Made by a program: the position numbers and the translations under genes. From Gammaproteobacteria bacterium (lineage in GTDB: Bacteria > Pseudomonadota > Gammaproteobacteria > Tenderiales > Tenderiaceae), in NCBI GenBank assembly GCA_027001525.1, contig JALTMR010000197.1, positions 1-5,941 of the forward strand: DNA of 5,941 nucleotides. The letters run 5' to 3'. The notes below the pieces were generated by a model that was given only the letters and a program-made list of their open reading frames with translations, searched no databases and had not been told where the DNA came from. Below are positions 1 through 5,941 of this stretch, one piece after another (positions within the stretch are counted from its first letter, which is position 1; the number at the start of each line of letters is the position of its first letter).

Positions 1-1176
1 CCGGAGCGAGACTACAATGCCCGCTCCCTCGGTTCCGGTTTTATCATCTCCAGGGATGGTTATATTCTGACCAACAATCACGTTATTCGGGACGCTGACG
101 AAATTATTGTTCGCCTCAGTGACCGGCGTGAGTTGGAAGCAACGCTGGTGGGGACGGATGAGCGTAGTGATGTCGCCCTGCTGAAGGTGGAGGCTGATGA
201 TCTGCCTACCGTTAAAATTGGCCAGTCCAGCGATTTGCGCGTGGGTGAGTGGGTGCTGGCCATCGGTTCTCCTTTTGATTTCGATCACTCAGCTACCGCC
301 GGTATCGTCTCGGCCTTGGGGCGTAGTCTGCCAAACGAGAATTATGTGCCCTTTATCCAGACCGACGTGGCTATCAATCCGGGAAATTCGGGTGGGCCGC
401 TGTTTAACCTCGATGGCGAGGTGGTGGGGATAAATGCGCAGATCTACAGCCGCACAGGTGGCTTTATGGGGCTCTCCTTTACGATTCCTATCGATCTGGC
501 CATGGATGTGGTGACTCAGCTCAAAACAGATGGCCACGTCACCCGAGGTTGGCTCGGGGTGTTGATTCAGGATGTGACCCGGGAGTTGGCCGAGTCCTTT
601 GGTATGGCCAAGCCTGGCGGCGCTTTAGTCTCGCAAGTCCTGCCTGACAGCCCGGCGGAGCAGGCGGGTATCGAGGTGGGGGATGTCATTCTGGAGTTTG
701 CGGGTCGTGAGGTGTCTGACTCAGCCGCATTGCCTCCCATGGTAGGGGTGAGCCCCGTGGGCAAGAATGTGCCTGTTAAAGTGCTGCGCCAGGGTGCGGT
801 GAAGAAGCTGACTGTGGTGCTGGGTGAGCTGCCGGCCAAGGATGAAATGCTTCAAACCTCAGCGGAGTCGAACTCGGACTTTAATCAGCGTCTCAACATT
901 GAGGTGACTGATTTAAGTGATGAAGACCGCGAGTTGCTCGGTGTTAAAGAGAATGGCGTGTTGGTTAAGGAGGTGAAATCCGGCCCCGCCAACGATGCCG
1001 GCATCGAGAAGGGAGATGTCATTACCATGCTCGACGGTGTGACAGTGGACAATGCGGCGCAGTTTAAAACCCTGGTGGATGCGCTGGAGCCGGGCAAGTC
1101 TGTGGCGATACTGGTTCAGCGGCGCAGTGGCCCGGTCTTCCTGGCGATTAAAATTCCCCGGCCGGCATCTGATTAA
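1..1176 (+). CDS. mucD: MucD/DegQ-type periplasmic serine endoprotease (HtrA family), 5'-truncated by window edge
   Basis: The reading frame is open from base 1 and ends at TAA 1174-1176, giving 391 visible codons. Against about 470 aa for Pseudomonas MucD, roughly 80 N-terminal residues, including the expected signal peptide, lie outside. The S1C trypsin-like protease domain shows the whole triad: His in TNNHVI (visible residue 27, bases 79-81), Asp in RSDVALL (residue 57, bases 169-171) and Ser in PGNSGGP (residue 130, bases 388-390). Two PDZ domains follow, at about residues 183-275 (starting GWLGVLIQDV) and 299-385 (ending before PRPASD). Family members degrade misfolded proteins in the periplasm; in Pseudomonas, MucD limits the AlgU (sigma-E) envelope stress response. 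The position just before lepA matches the algU-mucABCD arrangement, which favours mucD over degP or degQ, although algU and mucABC are not in view. The TTG at 133 is internal to the gene and is not its start. Confidence 0.93.
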   Translation, partial: PERDYNARSLGSGFIISRDGYILTNNHVIRDADEIIVRLSDRRELEATLVGTDERSDVALLKVEADDLPTVKIGQSSDLRVGEWVLAIGSPFDFDHSATAGIVSALGRSLPNENYVPFIQTDVAINPGNSGGPLFNLDGEVVGINAQIYSRTGGFMGLSFTIPIDLAMDVVTQLKTDGHVTRGWLGVLIQDVTRELAESFGMAKPGGALVSQVLPDSPAEQAGIEVGDVILEFAGREVSDSAALPPMVGVSPVGKNVPVKVLRQGAVKKLTVVLGELPAKDEMLQTSAESNSDFNQRLNIEVTDLSDEDRELLGVKENGVLVKEVKSGPANDAGIEKGDVITMLDGVTVDNAAQFKTLVDALEPGKSVAILVQRRSGPVFLAIKIPRPASD

Positions 1177-1229
1177 GGGGGCCTCTATTCATTCTGGGTG
1201 CGGCAGATTGAATTAATAGAGGTGCCCTT
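1175..1229 (+). repeat. Imperfect 20-bp stem-loop beginning in the mucD stop codon
   Basis: Bases 1175-1194 can pair with 1210-1229. The outer 15 pairs (AAGGGGGCCTCTATT against AATAGAGGTGCCCTT) contain one G-G mismatch and one G-T wobble; four further pairs (ATTC/GAAT) follow after a C-T mismatch, closing a 15-nt loop. The left arm overlaps the mucD TAA. Only TT-AAG-TTT follows the right arm, so it is not a canonical intrinsic terminator. It could stabilise the 3' end of mucD mRNA, act as a processing site or be part of a weak terminator. Confidence 0.5.
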
Positions 1230-1248
1230 AAGTTTCCTCGATCTCTTT

Positions 1249-1260
1249 CCTGCATGCAGG
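1249..1260. repeat. Perfect 12-bp palindrome CCTGCATGCAGG
   Basis: The sequence CCTGCATGCAGG is identical to its own reverse complement and lies between the two hairpins of the mucD-lepA gap. A perfect palindrome with no loop suits binding by a dimeric protein better than an RNA hairpin. No known operator is recognised, and its last two bases are shared with the hairpin that follows. Confidence 0.4.
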
Positions 1261-1281
1261 GGCGGCGCGAGCTGCCCCTTT
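1259..1281 (+). terminator. GC-rich hairpin with GCGA tetraloop, possible weak terminator after mucD
   Basis: GGGGCGGC (1259-1266) pairs with GCTGCCCC (1271-1278) over 8 bp with a single G-T wobble. The loop GCGA is of the stable GNRA type. The tail is only TTTGCAATTCT, so the T-tract is short; termination may be partial, or the hairpin may act as an attenuator or RNA-stability element. Its place 83 nt past the mucD stop and about 120 nt before lepA fits a boundary between two transcription units. Confidence 0.4.
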
Positions 1282-1314
1282 GCAATTCTGTCAGCCCGGC
1301 ATATCGGCTGGAGC

Positions 1315-1330
1315 TAAAATCCGCTAGAAT
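1315..1330 (+). promoter_or_regulatory. Candidate sigma-70 -10 region(s) upstream of lepA
   Basis: Two good -10-like hexamers lie 10 bp apart, TAAAAT (1315-1320) and TAGAAT (1325-1330). The second is followed by a run of six C (1333-1338). Neither has a convincing -35 hexamer at 16-18 bp (CAGCCC and TATCGG stand at 17 bp) and there is no extended -10 TG. A promoter is plausible here because this is the only sizeable gap before a tightly packed gene series, but the evidence is weak and the leader would be about 65-80 nt. Confidence 0.3.
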
Positions 1331-1400
1331 TGCCCCCCAATTTAATTGAATCAGTCGTAGAACCGGCCTCAATCTTGTGGCTCTCAAGCGTGAACCCTTA

Positions 1401-3194
1401 ATGAAGCATATTCGAAATTTTTCCATCATTGCGCATATCGATCACGGCAAGTCGACTCTGGCGGACCGTTTTATTCAGGATTGCGGTGGCCTGGAAGATC
1501 GTGAAATGTCGAGTCAGGTGCTCGATTCCATGGATCTGGAGCGTGAGCGTGGTATCACCATCAAAGCGCAAAGTGTCACGCTGGATTACAAGGCGAAAGA
1601 TGGTGAGGTCTATCAGCTCAACTTCATCGATACGCCAGGGCATGTGGATTTCTCCTACGAGGTATCCCGCTCGCTGGCCGCGTGTGAAGGTGCACTGTTG
1701 GTGGTGGATGCCTCGCAGGGGGTAGAGGCCCAGAGCGTGGCCAACTGTTATACGGCTATTGAGCAGGGGTTGGAGGTTGTCCCCGTACTGAACAAGATCG
1801 ACCTTCCCGCTGCCGACCCCGAGCGCGTTGCTCAGGAGATCGAAGATATTATCGGTATCGAAGCCACGGACGCGGTTCGTGCCAGTGCCAAAACCGGAAT
1901 CGGCATTACCGATATTCTGGAGCGCCTGGTGCGCGACGTGCCTCCCCCCGAAGGGGATGTGGACGGTTTGCTGCAAGCGCTGATCATCGACTCCTGGTTC
2001 GATAACTATCTGGGGGTGGTCTCCCTGGTGCGCGTTGTCAATGGCACCCTGGTGAACAAGCAGAAGATCAAGGTGATGTCCACGGGCGGTGTACACCAGG
2101 TGGACAAGGTCGGTATTTTTACCCCCAAGCGTACGGATACCGGCATTTTGCGAGCGGGCGAAGTGGGCTTTGTGATTGCCGGCATCAAAGAGATCAATGG
2201 CGCGCCAGTGGGGGATACCCTGACCGATGCCGCCAAGCCGTCAGAAGAGGCACTGCCAGGTTTTCAGCAGGTTCAGCCGCGCGTGTTTGCCGGCCTTTTT
2301 CCCATCAGCTCCGATGATTATGAAGATTTTCGGGATGCCCTGGCCAAGCTGACGCTGAACGATTCGGCGCTGTTTTACGAGCCGGAAACCTCCCAGGCGC
2401 TGGGCTTCGGTTTTCGCTGCGGTTTCCTCGGCATGCTCCACATGGAGATTATTCAGGAGCGCCTGGAGCGTGAATACAATCTCGATTTGATCACCACGGC
2501 ACCCACGGTTATCTACGAGGTGCTCAGCAGTAGCGGCGAGATTCTCAAAGTGGATAACCCCTCCAAACTGCCTGAACCGGGCAAGATTGAAGAGATCCGT
2601 GAGCCCATCATCACTGCGAATATTCTCGTGCCGCAGGAGTATGTCGGCAATGTGATCGGCCTCTGCATTGAAAAGCGGGGCGTACAGAAAAACATGCAGT
2701 ATATGGGGACTCAGGTCTCAATTAGCTATGAGCTACCCATGAACGAGGTTGTGCTCGATTTCTTCGACCGGTTGAAATCGGTGAGCCGGGGCTACGCCTC
2801 GCTGGACTACCAGTTCGAGCGTTTTCAGGCCGCCGATATGGTCAAGCTGGATGTGTTGATCAACGGCGACCGGGTGGATGCTCTATCCAGTATTGTGCAT
2901 CGGGATCAGTCGATTCCCCGTGGCCGTGATCTGGTCAGCAAAATGAAGGAGCTGATCCCCCGGCAGATGTATGAAGTGGCTATTCAGGCCACCATTGGCG
3001 GCAATATTATCGCTCGCTCAACCGTTAAGGCACTGCGCAAAAACGTCATCGCCAAGTGCTATGGTGGCGACGTTTCGCGCAAGCGCAAGCTGCTGGAGAA
3101 GCAGAAAGCGGGTAAAAAGCGCATGAAACAGGTGGGCTCCGTGGAGATTCCCCAGGAGGCCTTCCTCTCTATTCTTCACGTAGGAAAGAAGTAA
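1401..3194 (+). CDS. lepA: Elongation factor 4 (LepA), translational GTPase
   Basis: The 597-aa product matches the usual LepA length (599 aa in E. coli) and begins [19 protein letters not shown], the standard LepA N-terminus. G-domain motifs: P-loop AHIDHGKS (11-18), ERERGIT switch I (47-53), DTPGH with the catalytic His (77-81), NKID (131-134) and SAK (162-164). EF-G-like domains follow, then the LepA-specific basic C-terminal region from [12 protein letters not shown] (552) to the end, which reaches into the ribosomal A-site/peptidyl-transferase region. LepA is a ribosome-binding GTPase linked to elongation, back-translocation or 30S biogenesis; its exact role is debated. ATG 1401 is chosen because it gives the family N-terminus; an in-frame GTG at 1377 would add eight non-conserved residues. 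Neither start has a clear Shine-Dalgarno sequence. The stop codon directly abuts the lepB ATG. Confidence 0.97.
   Translation: MKHIRNFSIIAHIDHGKSTLADRFIQDCGGLEDREMSSQVLDSMDLERERGITIKAQSVTLDYKAKDGEVYQLNFIDTPGHVDFSYEVSRSLAACEGALLVVDASQGVEAQSVANCYTAIEQGLEVVPVLNKIDLPAADPERVAQEIEDIIGIEATDAVRASAKTGIGITDILERLVRDVPPPEGDVDGLLQALIIDSWFDNYLGVVSLVRVVNGTLVNKQKIKVMSTGGVHQVDKVGIFTPKRTDTGILRAGEVGFVIAGIKEINGAPVGDTLTDAAKPSEEALPGFQQVQPRVFAGLFPISSDDYEDFRDALAKLTLNDSALFYEPETSQALGFGFRCGFLGMLHMEIIQERLEREYNLDLITTAPTVIYEVLSSSGEILKVDNPSKLPEPGKIEEIREPIITANILVPQEYVGNVIGLCIEKRGVQKNMQYMGTQVSISYELPMNEVVLDFFDRLKSVSRGYASLDYQFERFQAADMVKLDVLINGDRVDALSSIVHRDQSIPRGRDLVSKMKELIPRQMYEVAIQATIGGNIIARSTVKALRKNVIAKCYGGDVSRKRKLLEKQKAGKKRMKQVGSVEIPQEAFLSILHVGKK
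3182..3191 (+). promoter_or_regulatory. Shine-Dalgarno for lepB inside the 3' end of lepA
   Basis: AGGAAAGAAG covers the last lepA codons (GKK); its AGGA core ends 9 nt before the lepB ATG at 3195. Because lepA stop and lepB start touch (TAAATG), ribosomes finishing lepA clear and occupy this site, so the two genes are probably translationally coupled. Confidence 0.6.
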
Positions 3195-4034
3195 ATGGAT
3201 TTTGATTTTTCAGCAGTTCTTGTGATCGCCGTGGTGGTCTGCGGCGTCATCTGGTTGGCGGATGTGCTCTTCTGGAAGCCCCAGCGGATCAAGGAAGCCA
3301 GTGCGGTAAAGATCATCGGTCGTGCCGGTGAAGGCGAGCGTAAGCCGGTTAACAACGAGGTCCCCGAACCTGTGTTGGTCGAGTACGCACGTTCCTTTTT
3401 CCCCGTGATTTTAGCCGTGCTGGTACTGCGCTCCTTTCTGGTGGAGCCTTTCAGAATACCGTCAGGTTCGATGATGCCCACCTTGCTGGCGGGTGATTTC
3501 ATTCTGGTGAATAAATATGCCTACGGCATTCGCCTGCCTGTGGCCAACGTCAAGGTAGTGGATGTGGGTGAGCCTCAGCGCGGAGACGTGGTGGTGTTTC
3601 GTTACCCGGTTGATCCCTCCATCGATTTCATCAAACGGGTGGTGGGGCTGCCCGGTGATACGGTGGAATATCGCCACAAGCAGATTTTTATCAATGGCGA
3701 ACCTGCTGAACAAACACCGCTTGGCGTCTATATTGGTTCTGGTACGGCAACGGATATGGTAAGAGCGGGTGCGCAGCGTTACCGGGAGACCCTGGGAGAT
3801 GTATCCCATGACATCCTGATGGTGCCGCGTCATTTATCGGAAGACAAAATGGTAGTGGTGCCCGAGGGGCACTACTTCGTCATGGGGGATAACCGGGATA
3901 ACAGCGCCGATAGCCGGGTGTGGGGCTTTGTGCCGGAGGAGAATCTCGTCGGACGTGCCTTTATGATTTGGATGAACTGGGATTCTGTCGATAACCGTGT
4001 GTCGTGGGAACGTATCGGTAACCTAATCGAATGA
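3195..4034 (+). CDS. lepB: Signal peptidase I (leader peptidase)
   Basis: The 279-aa inner-membrane serine protease removes signal peptides from exported preproteins on the periplasmic side. Two membrane segments are visible, at about residues 6-27 and 68-84, with a polar basic cytoplasmic stretch between them (about 28-65), as in proteobacterial LepB. The nucleophile is Ser92 in RIPSGSMMPTL; the general base is Lys147 in DFIKRVVGLPGD. Other family boxes are present: RGDVVVFRYP (129-138) and MGDNRDNSADSR (230-241). It is shorter than E. coli LepB (324 aa) and close to the Pseudomonas form (about 284 aa), mostly through a smaller periplasmic insert. The ATG at 3195 follows the lepA TAA with no gap and has a good Shine-Dalgarno sequence within lepA. 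Nothing appears to be missing, so it should be active. Confidence 0.97.
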   Translation: MDFDFSAVLVIAVVVCGVIWLADVLFWKPQRIKEASAVKIIGRAGEGERKPVNNEVPEPVLVEYARSFFPVILAVLVLRSFLVEPFRIPSGSMMPTLLAGDFILVNKYAYGIRLPVANVKVVDVGEPQRGDVVVFRYPVDPSIDFIKRVVGLPGDTVEYRHKQIFINGEPAEQTPLGVYIGSGTATDMVRAGAQRYRETLGDVSHDILMVPRHLSEDKMVVVPEGHYFVMGDNRDNSADSRVWGFVPEENLVGRAFMIWMNWDSVDNRVSWERIGNLIE

Positions 4035-4047
4035 TGGAATATTGCGA

Positions 4048-4422
4048 ATGACTACTCTACCTAAACGCCAAAGCGGGATGACGGCCATCAGCTTTGCCAT
4101 GCTGCTGGCCCTGATTGGTTTCGTCGCGGTGATCTTTGTGAAGCTGATCCCCGTCTATCTGGAGAACTTCAAAATCACTGCCGCAGTGAACGCGCTGGAA
4201 GATGATGCCCGGGCCCAGGGAGCGAGCGTCAGCGAGGTGAAAGAGCTGTTGCTGAAAAAACTCGATATCGACGACGTGGATAAGGTCGGCGAAGACGATA
4301 TCGTGATAAAAAAATTGAGTGAAGGTTTGTCCGTGACGGTAAATCACGAAACCAGAATTCGTATGTTTGGAAATGTAGATGCGGTGGTGAAATATGAAGG
4401 CCCCGTGGTGACGGTGAGGTAA
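4048..4422 (+). CDS. Small DUF4845-type single-pass membrane protein
   Basis: A 124-aa protein lying between lepB and rnc, as P. aeruginosa PA0769 does; position and N-terminal pattern identify it as DUF4845, of unknown function. The N-terminus MTTLPKRQSGMTAISF leads into a hydrophobic segment (about residues 11-31) and then KLIPVYLENFKI, a stretch typical of the family. The remainder (about 35-124) is hydrophilic, with an acidic/basic helical part (EVKELLLKKLDIDDVDKV) and a beta-rich C-terminus ending VVKYEGPVVTVR, expected outside the inner membrane. ATG 4048 is preferred, with GGAA (4036-4039) 8 nt upstream; a TTG at 4042 would add only two residues. It lies 13 nt after lepB and 7 nt before rnc, so it is clearly in the operon. 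The function is not known; proximity to signal peptidase hints at an envelope role, but that is only inference. Confidence 0.85.
   Translation: MTTLPKRQSGMTAISFAMLLALIGFVAVIFVKLIPVYLENFKITAAVNALEDDARAQGASVSEVKELLLKKLDIDDVDKVGEDDIVIKKLSEGLSVTVNHETRIRMFGNVDAVVKYEGPVVTVR
4413..4420 (+). promoter_or_regulatory. Shine-Dalgarno supporting the TTG start of rnc
   Basis: GGTGAGGT overlaps the last sense codons and the first base of the stop codon (TAA 4420-4422) of the preceding gene. It ends 9 nt before TTG 4430. No ATG or GTG lies in the rnc frame near the conserved N-terminus, so this site is the main support for a TTG start. Confidence 0.55.
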
Positions 4423-4429
4423 CCTGTTT

Positions 4430-5125
4430 TTGTCAACGCCAGCGCTTGATCGATTATTGCGTCGTCTGGACTATCAGTTTAACGATGTTACTTTGGCCGA
4501 ACTGGCCCTTACTCACCGCAGTGTCAGCAGTAAAAATAACGAACGCCTGGAGTTTCTGGGCGATGCCATTCTGGGTTTCGTCATCGCTGATGAACTCTAT
4601 CGCCGCTTCCCCGATGCCCAGGAGGGTGCCCTGAGTCGTCTGCGTTCCTCGCTGGTCAAGGGTGTGACGCTGGCAGAGGTGGCGCGTGAGCTGGAGATGG
4701 GAGACTACCTGGTGCTCGGCTCAGGCGAATTAAAGAGCGGTGGTTTTCGCCGTGACTCCATTCTGGCCTGCGCCCTGGAAGCGATGATCGGCGCGGTCTA
4801 TCTCGATGGTGGTGAAGCGCCTTGCCGAGCCCTGTTGCTTCGCCTGTTTGACTCTCGGCTGCGGGCCTCCAGCCCCGATAGCGTGGAGAAGGATCCCAAG
4901 ACTCAACTGCAGGAGTACCTCCAGGGCATGGGGCTGCCGCTGCCCGAGTACCGTTTGCTGAAGGTCGAGGGGGAGCACCACGAGCAGGTCTTTCAGGTGG
5001 AGTGCTGTGCCCAGGGGCTGGAGGTTGCGGTGCAGGGCCAGGGGGGCGGTCGCCGCAAGGCCGAGCAGCAGGCGGCGAAAAGGGCATTGAAATTACTCAT
5101 GGCCGCACCCCCGGTCAAAAAATAG
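4430..5125 (+). CDS. rnc: Ribonuclease III, with Cys in place of the conserved active-site Asp114
   Basis: This 231-aa double-strand-specific endoribonuclease (E. coli 226 aa) processes rRNA precursors and regulates mRNAs. The nuclease domain spans about residues 5-150 and carries the signature NERLEFLGDAIL (37-48). With numbering that coincides with E. coli, E38, E41, D45, E65, E100 and E117 are all present. Residue 114, an Asp metal ligand in E. coli, is Cys here (SILACALEAMIG, codon TGC 4769-4771). The double-stranded RNA-binding domain covers about 155-228, from KDPKTQLQEYLQ to GGGRRKAEQQAAKRAL, and looks intact. The start is TTG at 4430, giving MSTPALDRLLRRLDYQF, which aligns with known RNase III N-termini; a Shine-Dalgarno sequence lies 9 nt upstream. 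The gene is 7 nt after the DUF4845 gene and 10 nt before era. Activity is probable because dimer, signature and RNA-binding parts are conserved, but metal binding may be altered. Confidence 0.95.
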   Translation: MSTPALDRLLRRLDYQFNDVTLAELALTHRSVSSKNNERLEFLGDAILGFVIADELYRRFPDAQEGALSRLRSSLVKGVTLAEVARELEMGDYLVLGSGELKSGGFRRDSILACALEAMIGAVYLDGGEAPCRALLLRLFDSRLRASSPDSVEKDPKTQLQEYLQGMGLPLPEYRLLKVEGEHHEQVFQVECCAQGLEVAVQGQGGGRRKAEQQAAKRALKLLMAAPPVKK

Positions 5126-5135
5126 CTGGAACGTT

Positions 5136-5941
5136 ATGAATGAACTAGAGAAAGATGAAAAATATCGCTGCGGTTATGCTGCGATTGTCGGTCGCCCCAA
5201 TGTGGGCAAGTCGACGCTGTTGAACCACATTCTGGGCCAGAAAATCAGCATCACTTCGCGTCGTCCCCAGACCACGCGGCACCGCATCCTGGGCATTAAA
5301 ACCACGCCGGCGTATCAGGCGGTCTACCTGGATACGCCCGGTCTGCACCTTGGTGCAAAAAAAGCGATGAACCGCTACCTGAATCGCGCTGTGGGTGATG
5401 CGTTGAATGATGTAGACATTGTGGTCTTCGTTGTGGACGGATTGAAGTGGACTGAAGAGGATCAGTGGGTATTGAAGCGGCTTGAGAGTGTCAACGCCCC
5501 GGTATTACTGGCCATCAACAAAATAGACAAGATCGAAAAAGAAGCACTGCTGGCCCACATGGCCACGTTGTCGGCGCTGGGGGAGTTCAAGGCGATTATT
5601 CCCCTCTCTGCCCGCCAGGGCGACAATGTGGAGGCGCTGGAGCAGGAGGTTCAATCCTTGCTGCCGTACAACGCCCCTTTCTTTCCCGAAGACCAGGTGA
5701 CCGATCGCAGCATGCGCTTTATGGCGGCAGAAATTGTGCGTGAAAAACTGATGCGTCGCCTGGGGCAGGAGTTGCCCTACGCCATGACGGTGGAGATCGA
5801 GTCATTCGAGGAGAAGGCCGGAGTCGCCCATATTGGCGCTGTGATCTGGGTCGAGCGTCAGGGACAAAAGGCCATTGTTATCGGTAAAGGCGGAGAGAAT
5901 CTGAAAGAAGTGGGCAAACAGGCCCGCCTGGATCTGCAGGC
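5136..5941 (+). CDS. era: GTPase Era, 3'-truncated by window edge
   Basis: The frame opens at ATG 5136 and continues without a stop to the end of the window: 268 of about 300 codons. Era is an essential GTPase that binds the 3' end of 16S rRNA and helps 30S subunit maturation. G motifs: GRPNVGKS (19-26), PQTTRHR switch I (44-50), DTPG (66-69), NKID (128-131) and SAR (158-160). The KH RNA-binding domain follows from about residue 195, with the GKGGENLKEVG loop at 250-260, and is cut near its end. A weak GGAAC (5128-5132) precedes the start. The 10-nt spacing after rnc matches the rnc-era(-recO) operon of other proteobacteria, in which RNase III and Era both act on rRNA maturation. recO and pdxJ would be expected just beyond the edge. 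Confidence 0.96.
   Translation, partial: MNELEKDEKYRCGYAAIVGRPNVGKSTLLNHILGQKISITSRRPQTTRHRILGIKTTPAYQAVYLDTPGLHLGAKKAMNRYLNRAVGDALNDVDIVVFVVDGLKWTEEDQWVLKRLESVNAPVLLAINKIDKIEKEALLAHMATLSALGEFKAIIPLSARQGDNVEALEQEVQSLLPYNAPFFPEDQVTDRSMRFMAAEIVREKLMRRLGQELPYAMTVEIESFEEKAGVAHIGAVIWVERQGQKAIVIGKGGENLKEVGKQARLDLQ

Noticed and set aside
1280..1285. TTGCAA as a -35 element for lepA
   Set aside because: No -10-like hexamer occurs 15-18 bp downstream (1301-1308 reads ATATCGGC), and the distance to TAAAAT is 29 bp.
1292..1310. Small hairpin CAGCC ... GGCTG in the mucD-lepA gap
   Set aside because: A 5-bp stem with a 9-nt loop and no T-tract is within what chance gives in this composition.
1398..2096. 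Long open frame (232 codons) on the minus strand opposite lepA
   Set aside because: It lies entirely within the strongly conserved lepA G-domain on the other strand, and its translation shows no recognisable domain; it is a shadow of lepA codon bias.
4308..4314. A7 tract in the DUF4845 gene (ATA AAA AAA TTG), a possible -1 slippery heptamer
   Set aside because: The frame is continuous through to a plausible C-terminus and no downstream pseudoknot or overlapping product is apparent; Lys-Lys codons explain it.
4656..5087. Open frame on the minus strand opposite rnc, rich in Pro, Ala and Arg
   Set aside because: Its composition is what an antisense reading of GC-rich coding DNA gives, it has no credible start region, and it overlaps a well-supported gene.
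5109..5140. A6 run directly before the rnc stop (AAAAAATAG) with era in the +1 frame, suggesting an RNase III-Era frameshift fusion
   Set aside because: era has its own ATG and a weak Shine-Dalgarno 10 nt downstream, its frame is open upstream only from 5091, and no stimulatory structure is evident. Separate rnc and era products are the norm.
5357..5363. A7 tract in era (GCA AAA AAA GCG), a possible slippery site
   Set aside because: The conserved Era sequence continues in frame across it, including later G motifs and the KH domain; nothing indicates programmed shifting.

Overview
The window is a chromosomal stretch from a gammaproteobacterium. It carries, all on the + strand, the 3' part of a mucD/degQ-type periplasmic protease gene, then lepA, lepB, a small DUF4845 membrane-protein gene, rnc and the 5' part of era. 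As I recall it, this order is that of the Pseudomonas aeruginosa algU-mucABCD / lepA-lepB-PA0769-rnc-era-recO-pdxJ region. Gene order, protein lengths (LepA 597 aa, LepB 279 aa, RNase III 231 aa) and the moderately high GC content point to Pseudomonadales or a related marine lineage (Cellvibrionales-like). The genus cannot be fixed from the sequence alone. No mobile element, tRNA, rRNA, CRISPR array or sign of recent transfer is visible.

Layout: 1-1176 is the protease (catalytic triad and two PDZ domains; N-terminus lies outside the window). 1177-1400 is the only real intergenic gap. It holds an imperfect 20-bp stem-loop that starts in the mucD stop codon, a perfect 12-bp palindrome, a GC-rich hairpin with a GCGA tetraloop, and two -10-like hexamers ahead of lepA. 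From 1401 to the end the genes are packed with 0, 13, 7 and 10 nt between them, so lepA-lepB-DUF4845-rnc-era is very probably one transcript with translational coupling. era runs off the right edge after 268 codons.

The genes combine envelope quality control and secretion (MucD, LepB, the small membrane protein) with translation and RNA maturation (LepA/EF4, RNase III, Era). This is a conserved housekeeping neighbourhood and I do not see an undescribed multi-gene system in it. The most noteworthy point is in rnc: the codon aligned with the metal-binding aspartate D114 of E. coli RNase III encodes cysteine, while every other catalytic acidic residue is intact. The structured mucD-lepA gap, the TTG start of rnc and the pilin-like N-terminus of the DUF4845 protein are lesser points of interest.
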